Origin: Microbacterium sp. zg-Y625
GTDB taxonomy: Bacteria; Actinomycetota; Actinomycetes; Actinomycetales; Microbacteriaceae
Reading direction: 5' to 3'
Assembly: GCF_030246925.1 (NCBI RefSeq)
Contig: NZ_CP126740.1
Coordinates: forward strand, 2,294,001 to 2,358,000
DNA: 64,000 bases
The position numbers and the translations under genes were made by a program. Each line of letters begins with the position of its first letter. Position 1 is the stretch's first letter. Shown here one piece after another: positions 62,020-64,000 of this stretch. A model generated the notes under the pieces. The model saw only the letters and a list, made by a program, of their open reading frames with translations. It had not been told where the DNA came from and did not search any database.

Positions 62020-63858
62020 TCACTCCGCCGTGCGACGGTTCGCCCGCACGGCCAGCATCAGCAGCGCACCGAGACCGATCACGCCTGCAGCCAGACCCAG
62101 CAGCGGCATCGGCGCATCGCCTCCCGTGTTCGCCAGCGCATCGCCTGCCGGCATCGGCACGGCGTCGCCTCCCGGCATCGGCGCCACGCCGCCGCCCGAC
62201 ATCGACCCCGTGCCACCGGCCGCGGCCTGCTCCGGCTCCACGGTGTTGGTCAGCCTGGCCTCCGTCACTGCCCCCGGCGCGATGGTCACCGTCACCGGGT
62301 CGTCAGCGAGGACGCGTACCGAACTGTTCGCGCCTGATTCCTGCTCCGCCACGGTGCACTCCGTGCCGGCCGGCAGGTCGCCGAACGTCCGCGCGTACTC
62401 CCCGGCGACCGCGCCGGCGGGGATGTCGAAGGTCTCGGCCAGCCCGTTGTCGCAGGTGGCCGACAGGGAGATGGCGGACTGCTGGCCGGCTGCCGTGCCG
62501 TCGATGACCTTCACCAGGTTCAGCGAGCCGGGATTGAGCTCGACGGTGTTCGTCACGGTCAGCGCGAGGCCCGCCTCGGCCATCGTGCCCGTCTGCGGGG
62601 CGTCGGTGGTGACACCGACCTCGGAGGTCGCGCCAGTGAGCGGTTCCGTGACGGTGCACGTGTTGCCGACGGGGATGCCGCGGAACGTGTAGGTCTGGGT
62701 CGTGCTGGTCCCCGCGGGGATGTCCTGCGTGAACGCGTACCCCTCACCGCAGTCGATCACGAGCTGGGCTGCGCCCTGCTGACCCACCGCGCCCCCGGCA
62801 TACGCCTTGTTGACGGTGAGCTCACCGGCGGAGAAGAACTCCGTGGTCGCTGTGGCGGTGGCATCGAACTGCGCCGTGTCGGCGAGGACCATCGGCTGCG
62901 CGGTGCTGTAGGACGGGGTGTTGCCGTCGTAGAGGTAGATGTTGCCGCGCTGCACCGTCACGGTGGCTCGGGCCTTCAGGACGGTTTCCACGCCCGTCGC
63001 CCCTGGCCCGGTGATCCAGATCGACGTTCCCGACGGGACGCTGCTCGCGTTCGGGATCTGCGTCGTGGCGGCGGCGTCGCTGTACATCGTGTAGCCCGTC
63101 GGCACGCTCACGGTCACCGCCGCGGCACCCTCGGCCGTGACGACGTAGGGGCCCGCCGCGCTCCCCGCCGGTGCGGAGACGGATGCCGGGCTGATCGCCA
63201 CGGGTGCCTCCGGTTCGGTCACCGGGCCGTTGGCCTGGGCCGCCGCGATGATGGTCTCGGTGGCTGCGCGCACGACATCGTCCTCAGCCCCCAGCACGAG
63301 CCCGTCCGTGAAGTACCAGATCGCCGACTGGGTGGCCGCCGCCTGCTGGTCGGGCGTCAGCCCCACCGCCGCTTCGACCGCCGGGTAGTAGTTGTTGAGG
63401 ATGTAGGTGACGTAACCGATGTTCGGCACATTGGCCTCCGACCACGCCCCCGACTGGTAGCCGATGCCGACGGCCGTGGGGGTGCGCGCGGCGATGCAGT
63501 ACATCTCGCCGGTGCTGGACGGGTCATCGACCGACGCGGTGGTGATGATGCCGATGAACCCCGATCGTGAGGTGTAATCGGCCGGCGGGCTGTCGGGATA
63601 CGGGATTGCGGGATCGGGCACGATGGCCGTGGGCGGCAGATAGCCCGTAAGCCTCAGGCCCTCGGAGACGCCGGTGATGACGATCTCGGTGTTCGATCCC
63701 GTACCCGCGTCGGCCACCGGTGTCGCGTCGTCGATGCTCGCATGTGCGGGCATCAGCGGTGTCACCACCAGGGCTGCTGCCGCGAGCGCGCCGAGAAGCG
63801 CGAGCAGAGCAGGCTTGCGATGGCGGGAACGGGCGGGGGAAGAGAATGGTGAGTTCAT
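62020..63858 (-). CDS. Sortase-anchored surface protein with thioester domain
   Basis: 612 residues. Signal peptide 1-40 (ends PAHA). A thioester adhesin domain (about 60-215) has Cys 121 in EMYCIAARTP and Gln 177 in AATQSAIWYF, the pair that forms the internal Cys-Gln bond in Gram-positive thioester adhesins. Then beta-rich regions, two DUF5979-like pilin/surface modules (about 375-450 with VNKAYAGGAVGQQGAAQ, and 470-550 with LVKVIDGTAAGQQSAI), a Gly/Met/Pro linker, and the sorting signal LANTG (575-579), hydrophobic helix and RANRRTAE tail. Likely covalently anchored to peptidoglycan and able to bind surfaces or host tissue. No sortase gene in the window. Confidence 0.92.
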   Translation of the reverse strand: MNSPFSSPARSRHRKPALLALLGALAAAALVVTPLMPAHASIDDATPVADAGTGSNTEIVITGVSEGLRLTGYLPPTAIVPDPAIPYPDSPPADYTSRSGFIGIITTASVDDPSSTGEMYCIAARTPTAVGIGYQSGAWSEANVPNIGYVTYILNNYYPAVEAAVGLTPDQQAAATQSAIWYFTDGLVLGAEDDVVRAATETIIAAAQANGPVTEPEAPVAISPASVSAPAGSAAGPYVVTAEGAAAVTVSVPTGYTMYSDAAATTQIPNASSVPSGTSIWITGPGATGVETVLKARATVTVQRGNIYLYDGNTPSYSTAQPMVLADTAQFDATATATTEFFSAGELTVNKAYAGGAVGQQGAAQLVIDCGEGYAFTQDIPAGTSTTQTYTFRGIPVGNTCTVTEPLTGATSEVGVTTDAPQTGTMAEAGLALTVTNTVELNPGSLNLVKVIDGTAAGQQSAISLSATCDNGLAETFDIPAGAVAGEYARTFGDLPAGTECTVAEQESGANSSVRVLADDPVTVTIAPGAVTEARLTNTVEPEQAAAGGTGSMSGGGVAPMPGGDAVPMPAGDALANTGGDAPMPLLGLAAGVIGLGALLMLAVRANRRTAE

Positions 63859-63960
63859 GATTGCCTTCCGAATGCTTGGCTGTGCGGCGGACTGACCACG
63901 CTGCACACCCCACCGGTGAGTTGACGGTCAGGACCACCGCTAGAGGCGCGGCGACAGGCT

Positions 63961-63998
63961 GAGGGTGGGGCGGATGCCGCGGCATCCGCCCCACCCTC
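63961..63998. terminator. Perfect 38-bp palindrome at the window end
   Basis: Left arm GAGGGTGGGGCGGATGCCG with its exact complement. Same design as the one at 61982-62013. It probably ends the transcript of a gene beyond the window; it lies about 100 bp upstream of the surface protein. Confidence 0.75.
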
Positions 63999-64000
63999 AA

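Noticed and set aside
59117..62692. Long plus-strand open frame opposite topA
   Set aside because: Shadow frame; topA on the other strand has all catalytic motifs.

Overview
The window is chromosomal DNA from a high-GC actinobacterium of the Microbacteriaceae type, most like Microbacterium. The evidence is a backbone GC near 70 percent, IspD-IspF fusion, CarD, SenX3-RegX3, an orphan GlnR-like regulator, a NUDIX-histidine phosphatase fusion, DipZ, a SigK/RskA pair, and many genes whose -10 box lies 6-7 nt before the start codon (leaderless transcripts). The assignment is by recognition of families, not by alignment.

Positions 1-25,300 hold core metabolism and a phosphate-centred region. First come an EamA exporter, a GNAT enzyme, IspDF and CarD. 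Then come regX3-senX3 with phoU divergent, gpmA, a methyltransferase, YgfZ, nitrobindin and two small membrane proteins. These are followed by a GlnR-like regulator, ppk1, the NUDIX-phosphatase, and pstSCAB behind an 11-bp-phased PHO box and a striking 20-bp-phased inverted-repeat array. A probable small structured RNA gene lies at about 19,963-20,052. Next, dipZ-sigK-rskA runs leftward and a fasciclin lipoprotein rightward from two matched SigK-type promoters, so one sigma/anti-sigma pair appears to control all four genes and itself.

A Ser/Thr kinase and tRNA-Lys lead into an accessory stretch of about 5 kb (27,033-32,190). It has lower GC, small membrane or unknown proteins, a Mug-type DNA glycosylase, and decayed genes: a resolvase with an internal deletion and a mini-operon with an in-frame amber codon. 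I found no integrase, restriction, CRISPR or toxin-antitoxin genes there.

Positions 32,200-48,800 hold two short-chain dehydrogenase/regulator pairs (MerR and XRE type), a complete minus-strand kdp operon with an extra 31-residue peptide gene ahead of kdpF, and a 171-bp tandem intergenic repeat. They also hold a DUF2510 protein, a luciferase-like monooxygenase with an apparent compensated frameshift, a D,D-carboxypeptidase and nicotinamidase.

Positions 48,800-64,000 hold an MMPL exporter with a palindromic operator, tRNA-Thr, a secreted alpha/beta hydrolase, and holB, tmk and topA. A four-gene ABC-transporter/two-component cassette is inserted between holB and tmk in the opposite orientation. 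Last is a thioester-domain, sortase-anchored surface protein between two near-identical perfect palindromes. I see no clear new defence or biosynthetic system. The best leads are the repeat array before pstS, the small RNA, the tRNA-Lys island, the SigK promoter pair and a genome-style overuse of GGATGCC/GGCATCC.
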